A stretch of 7,468 bases of DNA, taken from NCBI GenBank assembly GCA_003647385.1, contig QMMT01000087.1:1-7468 (forward strand). The letters are read 5' to 3'. The notes beneath the pieces are model-generated. The model did no database searches and had not been told where the DNA came from. It worked only from the letters and a program-made list of their open reading frames with translations. Positions 1 to 5,985 of this stretch are shown in pieces. Positions within the stretch are counted from its first letter, which is position 1; every line of letters starts with the position of its first letter. The position numbers and the translations under genes are program-made. Origin of the DNA: Deltaproteobacteria bacterium (GTDB taxonomy: Bacteria; Desulfobacterota; Desulfobacteria; Desulfobacterales; Desulfobacteraceae).

Positions 1-667
1 GTATTGTTTTGATTGTTTCAGGAAGCGGCACCACGCGTAAAATGATTTTGGTAACCATACCCAGCGTTCCTTCAGAACCGCAAAAAAGACCGGACAATCG
101 ATACCCTGTGACATCTTTAACATTTCTACTGCCAAATTCTACTATTTTACCTGAAGCCAGGACCACTTGCATTCCAAGAATGTAGTCGGCAGTAACTCCA
201 TATTTTAAACACCTTGGTCCGCCGGCATTCTGGGCAACATTTCCGCCAATGGTTGAGACATTCATGGATCCTGGATCCGGCGGGTAAAAAAACTTGAAAG
301 GCTCAAGCGCTTTTTGAATATCAATATTGACCACCCCGGGTTGAACAATGATATATCTGTCTTTGGTATTTGTTTCTAATATCTGGTTCATTTTTGAAAA
401 ACAGAGAACGACTCCATGTCTGGCAGGTATAGAGGCACCGCAAACACTGGTCCCCGCACCCCGTGCAGTGACAGGAATTTTATGGGTTGAACAGATTTTC
501 AAAATTGCTGAGACCTCTTGCGTGGTCACAGGAAAGAGAACCATATCCGGCATTGCTTCTTCAAAATAGGCATCATAGGAATAACAGGCTAATTCTTCAG
601 GTTTTTCTAATAATCGCTCTTTTCCAACAATTTTTAATAACGGATTCCTGATTTTTAAATTCAACAT
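1..667 (-). CDS. FAD-linked oxidase, GlcD/lactate dehydrogenase type (5' part, cut by window edge)
   Basis: This is the N-terminal 222 codons of a flavoprotein of the vanillyl-alcohol-oxidase/GlcD fold, which oxidises 2-hydroxy acids such as glycolate or lactate using FAD. The frame is open from ATG at 665-667 to the left edge. FAD-binding signatures are visible: ARGAGTS at residues 68-74, PPDPGS at 129-134, TIGGNVAQNAGGP at 139-151, and GSEGTLG at 197-203. Family members are about 460 residues, so roughly half is missing, including the C-terminal substrate-side domain. The start is supported by AAAGGA six to seven bases upstream. It is transcribed divergently from the DUF4388 gene. The substrate cannot be assigned from this half: glycolate, D- or L-lactate and other 2-hydroxy acids are all possible. 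In sulfate reducers such genes often serve lactate oxidation (family knowledge, not shown here). Confidence 0.93.
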   Translation of the reverse strand, partial: MLNLKIRNPLLKIVGKERLLEKPEELACYSYDAYFEEAMPDMVLFPVTTQEVSAILKICSTHKIPVTARGAGTSVCGASIPARHGVVLCFSKMNQILETNTKDRYIIVQPGVVNIDIQKALEPFKFFYPPDPGSMNVSTIGGNVAQNAGGPRCLKYGVTADYILGMQVVLASGKIVEFGSRNVKDVTGYRLSGLFCGSEGTLGMVTKIILRVVPLPETIKTI

Positions 668-836
668 GTGTCATTCCTTTAAAAAAATAGTTAAACATAT
701 TGTTCATACCTGCCAAGTTAAAATATATGTTTTCTATACAGGATAATATTGAATTAGGCAAAATATTATGGCATAGTATGCTACTGATAGGATTTCAGAT
801 GATTTGAGTAAATGATAAAGGATAACAAAGGACAAT
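668..836. promoter_or_regulatory. Divergent intergenic region between the oxidase and DUF4388 genes
   Basis: This AT-rich 169-bp gap must hold the start signals of both flanking genes. For the rightward gene the best match is TTGAAT at 749-754 and CATAGT at 772-777 with a 17-base spacer, each four of six to the sigma-70 consensus. AAAGGA occurs twice before the DUF4388 start, at 817-822 and 827-832; the second lies four bases from the ATG. For the leftward gene TTGGCA (716-711) is a possible -35, but no good -10 lies at the right distance. No coding frame is convincing here. Confidence 0.4.
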
Positions 837-2063
837 ATGAATCTTCAGGGTGATTTTGAAGGATTAACTCTGGCAAGTATCCTTCAGTTGCTGTGCAATG
901 ATCAGAAATCAGGGGTACTTACCGTAACCTGTGATACTGAGGAAAGCCGGGTTTTTTTTGAACAGGGAACCATTATTTATGCATCTGCTTCTTTAAAGGA
1001 GGCAAGGTTGGGGTTTCTTATGCGGACGGATGGTGTTATCTCCGCCCAGCAGCTTCAAAAATGTCTTGCCCTTGCCAAGGAAGAAAAGATGCATCTGGGT
1101 AAAATCCTTGTGGATAAAGGATATGTATCTCTGGATACACTGAAAAAGTATAATACCAAACAGGTTGAAGCAATTTTATATAATCTTCTTTTTTGGAAAA
1201 AAGGCAGGTTTGAATATAAAGATGCCAAATTAAATCTAAAGGGCATGGTCGTGACACAGTTGAATCCGATGAAGCTGATCCTTGAGGCCTCCAGACGGAT
1301 TGATGAATTATCTGTCCTTAAACAATCCATCCCCAGTGATAAATCGATCTTTAAAATGTCCGGAAAGGTTCAAAGCAAGGAAGACATTAAACTCAATGCA
1401 AATGAATGGCGGATTCTTTCTTTAATTGATGGGACGCGTACGGTCCGTCAGATAATTACTCAAAGCGGTTATGATGAGTTTGCAGTTTATAAAATACTTT
1501 TCTCAGTGATCTCCTCCGGATTGATCGAGCAGAAAGAAGAAATTCTACTAGATGATGAGGGAGAAGAAAATGATTATTCGGCTATCCTGACGGTCTTCAC
1601 TGATATCCTGCAGTCCATAAAGAAAAATATTACAGAAGAACTTGGCGATAGGAGCTATTCTCTGTTTGAAGAAAGCAAATCCAGTCTTCCCATTGAATAT
1701 AAAGATGTGTTTAGCGGTTTTCACCCTGATAACCATAAAAATTCAAACCTTCAAGCCATTACCAATGCATTGGACCACCTGGAATACATAGATGATCCAA
1801 AGGAATTCTTAATCATAGGATTTTCCGAATATTGTCTGCATGTGTTAAAAAAAGTGGGAGAAATTTTGGGGTCACATCCATTGGTCAAAATTCTGGATGG
1901 TATTGAGAAAGTGTTGGAGTATGTAAAAAAATATCAAGCCGGATCTAAAGAAAAGAACAAAATCGTTAATGATATGAAAAATGTCATTATGAAAATTTAT
2001 TCAGATTTTAAAATAAAGAAAAAGAGCAGCACAAAAGGCGGTATTTTTTCTTTGTTCTCTTGA
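837..2063 (+). CDS. DUF4388 (PATAN-like) domain protein with winged-helix-like segment
   Basis: A 408-residue soluble protein with no signal peptide or membrane segment. Residues 1 to about 160 match the DUF4388 pattern: the opening MNLQGDFEGLTLASILQLL, then SGVLTV at 25-30, FFEQGTIIYA at 40-49, LGKILVDKGYV at 88-98 and FWKKGRFEY at 119-127. DUF4388 is a protein-interaction domain found in deltaproteobacteria, often near small GTPases and response regulators (family knowledge). Residues 187-231 (NEWRILSLIDGTRTV, then ILFSVISSGLIEQ) resemble the small winged-helix-like unit that often follows DUF4388. Residues 232-246 are acidic, and about 247-370 is a helical region I do not recognise. The tail is lysine-rich and ends GGIFSLFS. 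ATG at 837 has AAAGGA four bases upstream. The gene converges on the GTPase cluster, so a shared role is inferred. No catalytic motif is seen; an adaptor role is most likely. Confidence 0.9.
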   Translation: MNLQGDFEGLTLASILQLLCNDQKSGVLTVTCDTEESRVFFEQGTIIYASASLKEARLGFLMRTDGVISAQQLQKCLALAKEEKMHLGKILVDKGYVSLDTLKKYNTKQVEAILYNLLFWKKGRFEYKDAKLNLKGMVVTQLNPMKLILEASRRIDELSVLKQSIPSDKSIFKMSGKVQSKEDIKLNANEWRILSLIDGTRTVRQIITQSGYDEFAVYKILFSVISSGLIEQKEEILLDDEGEENDYSAILTVFTDILQSIKKNITEELGDRSYSLFEESKSSLPIEYKDVFSGFHPDNHKNSNLQAITNALDHLEYIDDPKEFLIIGFSEYCLHVLKKVGEILGSHPLVKILDGIEKVLEYVKKYQAGSKEKNKIVNDMKNVIMKIYSDFKIKKKSSTKGGIFSLFS

Positions 2064-2070
2064 TAAGCAA

Positions 2071-2089
2071 AAGGCCCGGGGAGGGCCTT
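2071..2089. terminator. GC-rich hairpin between convergent genes, probable bidirectional terminator
   Basis: AAGGCCC (2071-2077) and GGGCCTT (2083-2089) form a perfect 7-bp stem with a five-base loop, eight bases after the DUF4388 stop codon and 41 bases past the end of the last gene of the minus-strand cluster. Read on the minus strand the stem runs into TTTT (2073-2069 region) and then GCTTA, a modest U-run. On the plus strand it is followed by ACTTAAAAATT, a poor one. It most likely ends leftward transcription and may also stop rightward transcription. Confidence 0.7.
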
Positions 2090-2129
2090 ACTTAAAAATT
2101 CTCAGTTTTCGGCTCGGTTATTATATTGT

Positions 2130-2405
2130 CTATGAATCGGCTACCTTTGCTCCGCCATAGGCTAAAAAAGCGAGGGCCGCTGTCCTGAATAAAGCCTTGA
2201 TTGTTTCAAGAATGTCAGTATCTATCATTGTATCGAAAATAATCACATAATCTGCTATAAACAAGAGACAGACCGTTATTAAGATCAGGTTGATGACCTT
2301 TCCGACTTTTCCGCCGGCATACTTAATCCTGGCCTTATTGAAAACAAATATAATGATAAGATATATTACCAGAGTAAAAATAAGAATAATCGTTTGTGTA
2401 GTCAT
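2130..2405 (-). CDS. Small integral membrane protein, function unknown
   Basis: A 91-residue hydrophobic protein, not recognised as a named family. Three membrane segments are visible at about residues 5-22, 37-57 and 71-88. The loop between the first two is basic (K24, R26, K28, K33, K36), and the loop between the second and third is acidic (several Asp at 58-64). By the positive-inside rule the first loop should be cytoplasmic and the N-terminus outside. The ATG has GGGAGG upstream with close spacing, inside GAGGGAGGCCC. It is the last gene of the minus-strand cluster, 30 bases after the small Roadblock-like gene. It could be a membrane anchor or partner for the soluble proteins encoded upstream, but that rests on position only. 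Confidence 0.75.
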   Translation of the reverse strand: MTTQTIILIFTLVIYLIIIFVFNKARIKYAGGKVGKVINLILITVCLLFIADYVIIFDTMIDTDILETIKALFRTAALAFLAYGGAKVADS

Positions 2406-2435
2406 GGGCCTCCCTCTTAAATATGTGATCTTTTC

Positions 2436-2756
2436 TTACACAAGACCTTTTAGAAAATTTATTATATTGTCAGCCAGAATGAAATTATCAACAGTTTTAG
2501 ATTTTACCACTCCAAGATAATAATTGCCAACAGGAAAAATAAAAATATTTTTTCGATTTTTTCTTGAAAAGATAAGATATTTGAATTGGGTTTTGCCAAT
2601 GGCAAAACAATTTTGACCACATGAAAAAATTATTTTAGCAAGTTTTTGAGGATCTTTAATGTCATGGGCAACAACCTTTGCCGTATGATCCACAATAAGA
2701 TATTGATCAACGCCGGTTAATTTTGAAATCCGTAAAAATTCTTTAAGGGTTGCCAT
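2436..2756 (-). CDS. Small divergent Roadblock/LC7-like protein
   Basis: A 106-residue protein with the Roadblock/LC7 outline: an N-terminal helix (residues 1-14), a strand ending in a turn (YLIVDHTAKVVAHD, 19-32), a helix with cysteines (LAKIIFSCGQNCFAIG, 39-54), two strands (KYLIFS, 59-64; NIFIFPVGNYYLGVV, 70-84) and a final helix (VDNFILADNIINFLKGL, 89-105). Roadblock proteins dimerise and act as GTPase partners, including the GTPase-activating MglB. The match is by fold pattern and not by strong sequence identity, so it is weaker than for the first gene of the cluster. It starts only five bases after the stop of the zinc-ribbon gene and has no clear Shine-Dalgarno sequence, which suggests translational coupling. 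C46 and C50 are a noticeable pair, but no metal site is claimed. Confidence 0.82.
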   Translation of the reverse strand: MATLKEFLRISKLTGVDQYLIVDHTAKVVAHDIKDPQKLAKIIFSCGQNCFAIGKTQFKYLIFSRKNRKNIFIFPVGNYYLGVVKSKTVDNFILADNIINFLKGLV

Positions 2757-2761
2757 TTTGA

Positions 2762-3247
2762 TTATCTGTTTTGTCCGGTATTATCTGATACCAGGTGGTC
2801 TAATTTATCTAAAATATTTTTGGATAAAGGAAAAATTTTACTGACAATGATAAGTGTCAGATTGCTGTCTATCATTTTAGCAATCATATTTTTGTTTGCT
2901 ATGACCAATGTCATTTCATTGATATCCGGATATTGAGAACAACCGATAAGATAGTTATTTGTTATTGTTTTACCTAAAACTTTTAAGTCTGATTCTTTTA
3001 ACATATCGGGCATATTGTTTTTTAAGAGACCGGTTTTCCCATGAAAAAGAAATGATCCAATAATTTCAGGAGATACTTGAATGTCTTTAAAAAATTGATC
3101 AATTTTTTTTAGGTTTTTTTTAGATATCGGGTACGCATATGAATTCATATAATGGCATGCAGTGCATCTGAATACTGCTTTTCCATTTTTTAGCTGTGTT
3201 TGAGCTAAAATATTTTTTTCCCCACAATCCTCACAAAAGAAAATCAT
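2762..3247 (-). CDS. Zinc-ribbon protein with C-terminal Roadblock-like domain
   Basis: A 161-residue protein with two parts. Residues 1-40 form a four-cysteine zinc ribbon: CEDC at 5-8 and CTAC at 28-31, with aromatic and basic residues between. Residues about 45-153 follow the Roadblock/LC7 layout: a leading helix (LKKIDQFFKDI, 46-56), a strand and turn (IIGSFLFHGKTGLL, 62-75), a helical stretch (ESDLKVLGKTI, 85-95), strands MTLVIANKNMIAKMI (112-126) and LTLIIVS (130-136), and a last helix (NILDKLDHLVS, 144-154). The cysteines are seen directly; the Roadblock assignment is a fold-pattern inference. The gene sits 18 bases after the repeat-protein gene and five before the next one. The ATG has no recognisable Shine-Dalgarno sequence, but it places the first Cys pair at the usual distance from the N-terminus. 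A partner or regulator of the GTPase is the natural reading. Confidence 0.82.
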   Translation of the reverse strand: MIFFCEDCGEKNILAQTQLKNGKAVFRCTACHYMNSYAYPISKKNLKKIDQFFKDIQVSPEIIGSFLFHGKTGLLKNNMPDMLKESDLKVLGKTITNNYLIGCSQYPDINEMTLVIANKNMIAKMIDSNLTLIIVSKIFPLSKNILDKLDHLVSDNTGQNR

Positions 3248-3265
3248 TTTAGTTTATTTTTAGAG

Positions 3266-4888
3266 TTAAGAGGTGAATATTCCTTTGATTTTTCCTAAAA
3301 CCCCAACAGTTTTCTCCTGTGGGGCATCAGGACTATCTTTATCTGCTTCATTTGTAGTACTTTTATTTTCCTGTAAAGCAGTTTCAGGTCGGTTTTTCAA
3401 CAGATTGGTGAGTGAGGAAATAATCTGAAGCAGGCAGATTTTTTCCGGATCATTTTCCCAGCTTTTTTCAAGTAAAGAAATGTCCTGGTTGATAGACAAC
3501 AAGGATGATCTGTCCTGTAGCGATTCTGAAGTTTCAAAGAAGGTTTTGAGTCTGTTTAAAATGTCAATGTCAACATCAGAGACTTGAGGTAATGGGTCAC
3601 TGTCATCTTTACCTGGGCTTTCTTCAAAAGATTCGTCTTCCGGCTGGAAGGGGACAATGCCATTTGCCTGACTGTCATCCTCTGCACTGTCTATTTCAGT
3701 GGACTGGGCGTCTCTGGCATTGACATTAACTGGACTCTCTTCCGGGGCCTCAAGGTTAAAAAATTCATCCAGCCTGTTTCCAATTTCCGGTATGGGCTCA
3801 TTGTCCTGGCGCTGCAGTGTGAGATTTTTGACTCCATCGGATGGGATGCCTCTTGTCTGATTAAGCATATTCAGGGCCTGACCCTGGCTTTGTCCAGGAA
3901 CATCCTGTAAATGAATGGCATCTAATAATTCATCGGCCGGTGATTCTTTGACACTGAAAAGGTCATCCATAATATCCCTTGGACCTGTTGATGAGCTTTT
4001 CTTGTCTGCCAGTGCAGGTGCCATTGTGTCAGAATCAGTTTTCCCTCCTGAAGGGAAATCTTCAGGTTCACTAAGTGTTGTCAGGGGAACGACATCGCCT
4101 GTTGCTGCCGCACTCGTTTTTTTAATATGCGAGAGAGCTGGCGAAAACGATTCATCTTCAGATGTGTCGGAAGTTACGTGGGCCACCTTCTTTTGTCGGG
4201 GAATTTTTTGTTTAAATTCATAAAATCGGTTGATATCGGTTCCCAGAATTTGTTTTTTCTCCTTAAAGGTCATGTCAGGTGCTGTGGCAATCTGTTCAAA
4301 ATTTTCAAAAACAGATCGTAAAATAGAGATGGAATCTGTGGGGGCATTTGCTTTTTTTCTGCCAATATATCGTCCGATACTGTGAATGATTTTTAAAAAA
4401 GTATAATGAATTTTATAATTTTTTAATTGCTGAAGCAAATTTGTGGTAACGGTTTCAAAATTTTGAAGGGTGGTATCGGAAATTTCCCAGTCAATGGCAA
4501 GAATCACAGCTTTAAGATCATTTATGTCACTATCAGTGATGGAGGGTTTTGAGGCAATTTTATTTTTCAGGATTTTGTACTTTTCAATTTCATCTGCTAA
4601 AATTTGATTGGCATCATCTTCTTTAAGATCAGAGTCATTTGTAATTTTTTCAAGCTGCTCTACAATTGAATTTAAGGCTGGAATTGAATCAGCATGGGCA
4701 TTATTTTTCCTGAAGGCCAGATATTTACTTAAAGATCTCATCATCTTTAAAAAAGTTGTCACATTCGGGTTTCCTTCATATCGCTGCCCAAGTTGTGAAA
4801 TTTGTTTTTGGAAAGCCAAAATATCTTCGTTGGTAATATTTTCGTTCAGGGACTCTACGATCTTTTTAAGTTCAGTTAAAGAATTCAA
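3266..4888 (-). CDS. Repeat-containing acidic scaffold-like protein of the GTPase cluster
   Basis: A 540-residue soluble protein I cannot assign to a named family. It contains an internal duplication: residues 3-111 align without gaps to 121-229 at a constant offset of 118, with 31 identities in 106 positions by my count. Shared anchors are FLK (46-48 and 164-166), DSI (67-69 and 185-187), QIL (95-97 and 213-215) and the final KI. A third, shortened copy lies at about 443-505 (offset 440), for example LLQIISSLTNLL at 486-497. Between copies two and three, residues 230-440 are low-complexity and rich in Asp, Glu, Ser and Pro, probably disordered. The C-terminus is basic and hydrophobic (GVLGKIKGIFTS). 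The start is TTG at 4886-4888 with AAGGAGG five bases upstream; that sequence contains the stop codon of the GTPase gene. A scaffold or effector role is inferred from layout and neighbours only. Confidence 0.88.
   Translation of the reverse strand: MNSLTELKKIVESLNENITNEDILAFQKQISQLGQRYEGNPNVTTFLKMMRSLSKYLAFRKNNAHADSIPALNSIVEQLEKITNDSDLKEDDANQILADEIEKYKILKNKIASKPSITDSDINDLKAVILAIDWEISDTTLQNFETVTTNLLQQLKNYKIHYTFLKIIHSIGRYIGRKKANAPTDSISILRSVFENFEQIATAPDMTFKEKKQILGTDINRFYEFKQKIPRQKKVAHVTSDTSEDESFSPALSHIKKTSAAATGDVVPLTTLSEPEDFPSGGKTDSDTMAPALADKKSSSTGPRDIMDDLFSVKESPADELLDAIHLQDVPGQSQGQALNMLNQTRGIPSDGVKNLTLQRQDNEPIPEIGNRLDEFFNLEAPEESPVNVNARDAQSTEIDSAEDDSQANGIVPFQPEDESFEESPGKDDSDPLPQVSDVDIDILNRLKTFFETSESLQDRSSLLSINQDISLLEKSWENDPEKICLLQIISSLTNLLKNRPETALQENKSTTNEADKDSPDAPQEKTVGVLGKIKGIFTS
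3435..4882 (-). repeat. Coding repeat: two full and one truncated copy of a ~109-residue unit
   Basis: Within the 540-residue protein, copy one spans roughly 4556-4882, copy two 4202-4528 and the shortened copy three about 3372-3562. Copies one and two are ungapped relative to each other. Copy three matches copy one at 16 of 61 positions (residues 444-504 against 4-64) and lacks the second half of the unit. The predicted unit is mainly helical, with a conserved central FLK/LLQ-[MI]-[MI]-x-S-[LI] helix. The range given covers all three copies approximately, apart from the last residues of copy three. Confidence 0.75.
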
Positions 4889-4893
4889 AGAAA

Positions 4894-4900
4894 CCTCCTT
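4894..4900 (-). promoter_or_regulatory. Shine-Dalgarno AAGGAGG that sets the TTG start of the repeat protein
   Basis: On the minus strand AAGGAGG runs 4900-4894, followed by five bases and TTG at 4888-4886. The TAA stop codon of the GTPase gene (4901-4899) overlaps the first bases, giving TAAGGAGG. Ribosomes ending on the GTPase message stop on the ribosome-binding site of the next gene, which favours coupled translation. No ATG gives a better start. Confidence 0.85.
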
Positions 4901-5504
4901 AAAACAGCTGGTCTTGAATGGATGCCAATGTCATTGAAATGGTTTTTTTTAAAGTAGGGATAACATTTCCACCTTTTAAAGCGGAAGCCTCAAATGCAGG
5001 GGCTCGTAAAATGCCGTTCAGATCTTTTTGCATGGTTTTTGAAGACAGAATCGGAATATCGGATTGTTTCAGATCTATCTTATTATATTGCATGACAACA
5101 GGCATTTTAAACAGATCAAGGTTGTACGTCTCAAGATTTTCATAGAGCTGGTTTAAAGATTCAATATTTTTTTTACGTTGTTCTCTTTGTACATCTGCAA
5201 CAAATACAATACCGTCAACACCCCGCAATACAAGCCTCCGGGTAGCATTATATTTCACCTGCCCGGGAACGGTATACAATTGAATGGTAATGTCAAATCC
5301 TTTGATTTGCCCTACATCAAAGGGTAAAAAATCAAAAAAAAGGGTCCGGTCATCCTGGGTTTTCAGACTGACCATCTCGGTTTTTATCTGATCCCGGTAT
5401 TTTTCATTAATATATTCAAGGTTTGTTGTCTTCCCACCTCTTCCCGGACCATAGTAAACAATTTTGATTTGAACTTCTTTGGTTTTTACATTGATGAGCG
5501 CCAA
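4899..5504 (-). CDS. mglA: MglA-family Ras-like small GTPase
   Basis: A 201-residue GTPase of the bacterial MglA family, which switches between GTP and GDP states to set polarity or motility in several phyla. With the start at TTG 5502-5504 the protein begins MALINVKTKE, as MglA proteins do. Motifs in order: P-loop GPGRGGKT (19-26), R53 in DRTLFFDFLP (52-61), switch II TVPGQ (78-82), VDGIVFVAD (96-104), NKID (141-144) and SALKG (174-178). R53 and Q82 fall exactly at the numbers of the catalytic arginine and glutamine reported for Thermus thermophilus MglA. The frame stays open upstream to TTG at 5525, but that start would lie in front of the ribosome-binding site. The position usually Leu in the P-loop (GPGL) is Arg here. 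A Roadblock gene lies 94 bases upstream, the mglB-mglA order. Whether it drives gliding, pilus polarity or another process cannot be seen. Confidence 0.93.
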   Translation of the reverse strand: MALINVKTKEVQIKIVYYGPGRGGKTTNLEYINEKYRDQIKTEMVSLKTQDDRTLFFDFLPFDVGQIKGFDITIQLYTVPGQVKYNATRRLVLRGVDGIVFVADVQREQRKKNIESLNQLYENLETYNLDLFKMPVVMQYNKIDLKQSDIPILSSKTMQKDLNGILRAPAFEASALKGGNVIPTLKKTISMTLASIQDQLF

Positions 5505-5598
5505 GTTCAACCTCCCCTTAAACAAAACTAAACCTGCAAAACTAAATCATAAAAAAATTAAATCTGGTAAAATAATTTTATCTCGTCATAACTTGTGA
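5505..5598 (-). promoter_or_regulatory. Intergenic leader between the Roadblock and GTPase genes
   Basis: This 94-bp gap is the largest inside the cluster. It contains a direct repeat, CAAAACTAAA at 5523-5532 and 5537-5546 (14-bp period), and a 13-base AT palindrome, TAAAATAATTTTA, at 5568-5580. The palindrome is too AT-rich to be a strong terminator. The gap could hold an internal promoter or a processing site that sets different levels for the two partners; nothing in it proves either. Confidence 0.3.
5511..5519 (-). promoter_or_regulatory. Shine-Dalgarno AAGGGGAGG that decides the GTPase start
   Basis: On the minus strand AAGGGGAGG is followed by six bases (TTGAAC) and then TTG at 5504-5502. 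This places initiation at the codon giving MALINVKTKE and not at the in-frame TTG at 5525 or the TTG directly abutting the site at 5510. The resulting numbering agrees with characterised MglA proteins. Confidence 0.85.
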
Positions 5599-5985
5599 TC
5601 AGTCACTGGTCAATATTGTATTAATTTGCTTGATGGTTTCAGCTACTTTTAATCTCACCAGTCCCAAAGAAATATCTTTGTTGAACGTTGTAATTAAAAG
5701 AGTCTCATCATCGACCTTGCTGAAATGAATACTTAATTTTTCGCCTTTATGAAAGAGCAATGAAAACTCAGATTCGCCCACAAGTTTTGCCATTGCATCA
5801 ACTGCTGCGAAATTACCGGCAGCAAGAGCAGCAAGGGCAATAGAATCCAGATGGCTTTTTCCATTATCATGCTTGGCAATGGCATTGCCAGCCATATCCA
5901 TAAAGATGACATTATCAAGTCCGGCCGTTATCAGATTGTCATGAATCGCAGCATCTATGGCATTTAATTGATTTTCATTAAACAT
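5599..5985 (-). CDS. Roadblock/LC7 domain protein, MglB-like partner of the GTPase
   Basis: A 128-residue protein that is a clear Roadblock/LC7 domain over nearly its full length: a helix (5-20), a strand and turn VIFMDMAGNAIA (26-37), a long Ala-rich helix (LDSIALAALAAGNFAAVDAM, 46-65), strands FSLLFHKGEKLSIHFSKV (74-91) and TLLITTFNKDISLGLVRLKV (95-114), and a last helix (115-126). The Ala-Ala-Gly-Asn helix and GLVRLKV are typical of bacterial members. Such proteins dimerise; in Myxococcus and Thermus the homologous MglB is the GTPase-activating partner of MglA. It is the first gene of the cluster and precedes the GTPase gene, as mglB does, which supports that role. The ATG lacks a good Shine-Dalgarno sequence, but no better start exists. 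A general Roadblock protein not acting as a GAP is the alternative. Confidence 0.9.
   Translation of the reverse strand: MFNENQLNAIDAAIHDNLITAGLDNVIFMDMAGNAIAKHDNGKSHLDSIALAALAAGNFAAVDAMAKLVGESEFSLLFHKGEKLSIHFSKVDDETLLITTFNKDISLGLVRLKVAETIKQINTILTSD

Noticed and set aside
348..569. 73-codon plus-strand frame at the left end
   Set aside because: It lies opposite the FAD-binding motifs of the oxidase gene, which is clearly the real frame.
695..716. Sigma-54 promoter from TTGGCA on the minus strand before the oxidase gene
   Set aside because: The -12 element TTGC is absent at the required spacing.
2436..2756. Metal site from the C46/C50 pair of the small Roadblock-like protein
   Set aside because: There is only one cysteine pair with CxxxC spacing and no further ligands in a recognisable pattern.
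4608..4937. 109-codon plus-strand frame opposite the repeat-protein and GTPase genes
   Set aside because: It is a shadow of well-supported minus-strand genes, with no ribosome site or domain pattern; the same holds for the plus-strand frames at 3915-4223 and 4127-4321.
4899..5525. Longer GTPase with seven extra N-terminal residues
   Set aside because: The TTG at 5525 lies upstream of the AAGGGGAGG site, which would then be translated; the shorter form matches MglA N-termini and numbering.
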